Shown: positions 34,522-36,996 of the stretch, one piece after another
How the letters are laid out: the number at the start of each line of letters is the position of its first letter
Numbering within the stretch: the first letter of the stretch is position 1
DNA from: JBLHKS01 sp047620505
GTDB taxonomy: Bacteria; Verrucomicrobiota; Verrucomicrobiia; Verrucomicrobiales; DEV007
Direction of reading: 5' to 3'
Assembly: GCA_047620505.1 (NCBI GenBank)
Contig: JBLHKS010000053.1
Location: 1-36,996, forward strand
Length of the DNA stretch: 36,996 nt
Position numbers and translations under genes: made by a program
The notes under the pieces: generated by a model
Database searches by the model: none
Seen by the model: only the letters and a program-made list of their open reading frames with translations
Told to the model about the DNA's origin: nothing

Positions 34522-34623
34522 CCAGAAGAGAGCTTTGGCGAAATCCTGGAAAAAGCGTTCGCTGGGCGGATCATCGACTCGCTTGATCACGAGGCAATAA
34601 AGGAGCTGAGCGGAGACGATTGA
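34519..34623 (+). other. In-frame continuation after the amber codon
   Basis: Reading through TAG 34519-34521 in the same frame gives PEESFGEILEKAF and then IDSLDHEAIKELSGDD, ending at TGA 34621-34623. That TGA shares its final A with ATG 34623 of the polymerase (TGATG). A charged, ordered-looking tail ending in a standard coupling junction implies that this was the original C-terminus. A single G-to-A change of a TGG codon, or one change of CAG, would give the TAG. Confidence 0.6.
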
Positions 34624-36383
34624 TGAAGAACTTGGAATCCGCCCGGGAAATCTGGGTGGTCGACTTCGAATACCGGCAGCCGTCGAATCATCTTCCCTCG
34701 CCCCACTGCGTGGTCGCGAGGGAATTGCGCTCTGGCAAGCTGATCAAACTGTGGCTGGGGGACGATCCCCCAGCCGCTCCGCCGTTTGATGTCGAGAAGA
34801 GCATTTACGTCGCCTACAACGCTGTCGCCGAGGCCTTGTGCCATCGTGTTCTAGGCTGGCCTGCCCCGCTAAATGTGCTCGATCTTTACGCCGAGTTTCG
34901 AAATTTTGTTGCCGATCGGCGTCAACAACTTGGTGTCGAACGGCTCTCGCTCTTGGACGCGCTTAAGTTCTTTAAGCTGAACTGCATTTCGGCATCGGAA
35001 AAGACGATGTGGCGGGGTTTGGCCATCCGAGGCGGTCCTTACACTGCCGAGGAGAAGCTCGGGCTCCTCGAATACTGCCGCGAAGATGTTGATGGGACCG
35101 TCGCCTTGTTTGAGAAAATGCGATCGCACTTGGACGTGCCGAGGGCCCTTCTGAGAGGCCGATTTGCCGTTTGCGCCTCGAAGGTTCAGCAGCACGGCAT
35201 CCCTCTGGACGAAGCCAATCTTCAGCACATTCAGGACCATCGGGAGTGTCTGCGCGCAGGCCTGATCGAAGATGTCGACGAAAGCTACCATGTATTCGAG
35301 AACGGCAAGTTCAGCAGCTGCCGGTTTCAGCGCTGGGCGAAATCCCAACGCATTCCTTGGCCGCATCATCCTTCGGGCAAACCGGTCCTCGATCGTGACA
35401 CGTTCAGTGACATGGCAAAGCTGCATCCTTCGGTTCAGCCCCTGCACGAATTGCGGAAGACGCTATCCGAGTTGAACAACCAAAACTTGGCGGTTGCTCC
35501 CGATGGCCGATCCCATGTTTCACCAGGCGTTTTTGGCACACTGACGGGACGGAACAGTCCGCGGGCTTCGGAGTTCATTTTCGCGCGCGCAAAGTGGTGG
35601 CGATATCTCATTCAGCCCTCGCCTGCGCACGTCCTGCTCTACTTTGACTGGCGGTCGCAAGAGTTTGCCATTGCGGCCGCGCTTAGCCGGGACGAAGCGA
35701 TGATGGCGGCTTACCGAAGTGGCGACGCGTATCTTGGTTTCGGCATGGCATGCGGCGCCATACCACAGGGAGCGACCAAGGCCACGCACACCAAAGAACG
35801 GCAGATCTACAAGGTAGCGACCCTTGCTCTTCAGTTCGGGATTGGAGCCGAGAAGCTGGGTCTCGATCTCGGTGGCGGTCCAGTTGCCGGAGTCCGCATG
35901 CTTGAGCGGTATCGGGAGACTTTCCCGGATTTCACCCGCTGGTCGGAGGGACAAGCCGACAAGGCTGCACTTGGAGGAATTCTTCAGACGCCATTTGGGT
36001 GGAGGCTAGTGGCGGACGCCTCGAACGTGAAGCCACGTACGTTCAAGAACTTCCCAGTGCAAGCCACGGGAGGCGACATGATGAGGATTGCTGTTATCCT
36101 GATGATCCAGAGTGGCGTCAAAATCTGCGCCATGGTGCATGACGGCTTTCTGATCGAGGCTCCGGTGCAAGATGTCGAGCACGTTGCTTGGCTCGCGGAC
36201 TCATGCATGCGGGAGGCATCTCGGCTCGCGCTCTATGGCTTCGAGGTGGACGTCGACAGGGACACATTTGCCGACCGTTTCAGGGATCCGGCCGGTGCCG
36301 ATATGTGGCGGAAGATTTGTCTGCTCACGGGCATCGAGGACGCCGGAGGTGGTCAATTTGACCACCCACCCCCAGCAGTCTGA
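34623..36383 (+). CDS. Family A DNA polymerase with 3'-5' exonuclease domain, element-borne
   Basis: A 586-residue PolA-type polymerase without a 5' nuclease domain. The exonuclease part has D14-F-E16 (VVDFE), AYNAVAE near 64 and CREDVDGT near 152, matching the DEDD exonuclease layout. Polymerase motif A is FDWRSQEF (D342). Motif B is ERQIYKVATLALQFGIG (R393, K397, with F405-G406 in place of the usual YG). Motif C is MVHDGFLIEAP (H506, D507), where the usual Glu after HD is Gly. Both catalytic Asp residues remain, so activity is expected. ATG 34623 overlaps the upstream reading frame by TGATG. An element carrying its own polymerase probably replicates independently after excision. It has one one-mismatch palindrome copy (35312). 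Confidence 0.9.
   Translation: MKNLESAREIWVVDFEYRQPSNHLPSPHCVVARELRSGKLIKLWLGDDPPAAPPFDVEKSIYVAYNAVAEALCHRVLGWPAPLNVLDLYAEFRNFVADRRQQLGVERLSLLDALKFFKLNCISASEKTMWRGLAIRGGPYTAEEKLGLLEYCREDVDGTVALFEKMRSHLDVPRALLRGRFAVCASKVQQHGIPLDEANLQHIQDHRECLRAGLIEDVDESYHVFENGKFSSCRFQRWAKSQRIPWPHHPSGKPVLDRDTFSDMAKLHPSVQPLHELRKTLSELNNQNLAVAPDGRSHVSPGVFGTLTGRNSPRASEFIFARAKWWRYLIQPSPAHVLLYFDWRSQEFAIAAALSRDEAMMAAYRSGDAYLGFGMACGAIPQGATKATHTKERQIYKVATLALQFGIGAEKLGLDLGGGPVAGVRMLERYRETFPDFTRWSEGQADKAALGGILQTPFGWRLVADASNVKPRTFKNFPVQATGGDMMRIAVILMIQSGVKICAMVHDGFLIEAPVQDVEHVAWLADSCMREASRLALYGFEVDVDRDTFADRFRDPAGADMWRKICLLTGIEDAGGGQFDHPPPAV
36348..36366. promoter_or_regulatory. Perfect 19-bp palindrome, candidate operator
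   Basis: GGTGGTCAA-T-TTGACCACC is a perfect 9-bp inverted repeat with a one-base centre. It lies in the last codons of the polymerase gene, 56 bp before the winged-helix gene. A related half-site (GAACCACCC) follows at about 36382. Between it and the next ATG is an AT-rich stretch with TATACT at 36408-36413. Its size and symmetry suit a dimeric repressor, possibly the downstream winged-helix protein. Confidence 0.4.
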
Positions 36384-36421
36384 ACCACCCGTCCAGTCTT
36401 CTATATATATACTATCTATCT

Positions 36422-36835
36422 ATGAACGCTACACCAAGGATGAGCTCGCAAGTCGACGGGGTTTCGAGGATTGTCGATTGCATGACGGGCCTCGATCACG
36501 AGCCGAGCGAGTATGCAGCAAGTCATCGCCGCTGCGAGGTTGCCAGATTGAAGGGACGCTTTATCAAAGGGCCGATCCCCATTACGTGGATGTCTCGGGC
36601 ATTGCTCAGGAAGCCATCTGCGCTGAAGGTCGCGATTGCGTTGTTCTACCAACGTGGCCTCTGCGGAGCGGACAAGTTCAAGGTCGAACCGGCTCGATTT
36701 CGTGAACTCGGCGTAAACGAAACTGCCCGGCATCGAGGGCTGAAGGAGTTGGAGCGGGCGGGCTTGATCGGAGTCGAGCAGCGCGCTGGCCAAGCTCCCA
36801 TCGTTCGGATGATGGAAGTCGATTCGATTGACTGA
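36422..36835 (+). CDS. Winged-helix DNA-binding protein, element-borne
   Basis: A 137-residue protein. After about 45 poorly conserved residues it reads RFIKGPIPITWMSRA, ALKVAIALFYQRGL, a helix-turn-helix-like FRELGVNETARHRGLKELE and a wing GLIGVEQRAGQAPIVRMM. This is a winged-helix fold I recall from other genomic islands near integrases and polymerases, usually uncharacterised. It may control element genes or replication. ATG 36422 directly follows a TATC repeat and a TATACT box only 9 bp upstream, so the transcript could be nearly leaderless. No Shine-Dalgarno sequence is visible. Confidence 0.7.
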   Translation: MNATPRMSSQVDGVSRIVDCMTGLDHEPSEYAASHRRCEVARLKGRFIKGPIPITWMSRALLRKPSALKVAIALFYQRGLCGADKFKVEPARFRELGVNETARHRGLKELERAGLIGVEQRAGQAPIVRMMEVDSID

Positions 36836-36915
36836 GCTGGAGTCAACACATGGACGTGTCGATGATGCGGACACGATGGGGCGGAGGACTCACACAATCA
36901 AAAACAGGAAGAACG

Positions 36916-36996
36916 ATGCCTAATCTTTTAACCAAGAAAACTGTTAGCGGCACGCGTCTAACTTATGACGTCCAGATGGTCGACGCCGACGGCTCC
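36916..36996 (+). CDS. N-terminus of an element gene running off the right edge
   Basis: ATG 36916, with AGGAAG at 36906-36911 as a good ribosome binding site, opens MPNLLTKKTVSGTRLTYDVQ and continues to the edge with VDADGS. Only 27 codons are visible. Some tyrosine recombinases of PVC bacteria begin with similar short beta-rich segments followed by DADG, so a second integrase is possible, but this is weak. Confidence 0.55.
   Translation, partial: MPNLLTKKTVSGTRLTYDVQMVDADGS

Noticed and set aside
36172..36705. Frame of 177 codons overlapping the polymerase 3' end and the winged-helix gene
   Set aside because: It conflicts with two supported genes and is Arg/Ser-rich without motifs.
1..36996. 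CRISPR array or other spaced direct repeats
   Set aside because: The only repeats seen are the dispersed palindrome, the two REP units and one short AAACC tract; no regularly spaced repeat-spacer pattern and no cas gene.

Overview
The window is GC-rich, gene-dense DNA. Families concentrated in Planctomycetota and Verrucomicrobiota dominate it: four DUF1501 proteins, three DUF1549/DUF1553 proteins and two PSCyt1/DUF1587/DUF1592-type proteins. A verrucomicrobial or related PVC-group bacterium is the best guess. No rRNA or ribosomal protein gene is present to settle it.

Layout. 1-4.3 kb (minus): a PhoD-like phosphatase followed by a C-terminally truncated PSCyt1/DUF1592 protein. 4.4-8.9 kb (plus): rapA, a small membrane protein and an NnrS-like membrane protein broken by a one-base frameshift. 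9-12.6 kb: a DUF1501 protein and a full-length PSCyt1/DUF1592/DUF1585 protein, convergent. 12.8-13.7 kb: a pentapeptide-repeat protein. 13.7-19.2 kb (minus): a sialidase-fold protein, a DUF1549/DUF1553 protein and a DUF1501 protein; a REP/RAYT unit (two 92-93 bp REP elements around a frameshifted Y1 transposase) sits between the last two. 19.3-27.6 kb (plus): two tandem DUF1549/DUF1553-DUF1501 pairs and a ROK-like kinase. 27.6-29.0 kb (minus): a DinF-type MATE exporter. 29.05-30.36 kb: a deiodinase-like protein whose reading frame contains an in-frame TGA best read as selenocysteine. From 30.43 kb to the right edge: an integrated element that begins at a tRNA-Val 3' fragment and carries an integrase, an excisionase-like HTH protein, a family A DNA polymerase, a winged-helix protein and several unknowns.

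Two signals stand out. First, the perfect palindrome CAGCAGCTGCTG occurs 14 times exactly and 7 more times with one mismatch in the first 30 kb, about once per gene. It falls in two different reading frames (QQLL and AAA) and once outside genes, so it looks like a DNA-level signal. The integrated element has no exact copy. Second, the deiodinase-like gene has a CxxU motif in a TUPPF context, with a candidate bacterial SECIS hairpin just downstream of the TGA.

The exported haem-motif and Tat-dependent proteins, the phosphatase and the sialidase-fold protein suggest a periplasmic polymer-degrading lifestyle, but no substrate can be named from sequence alone.
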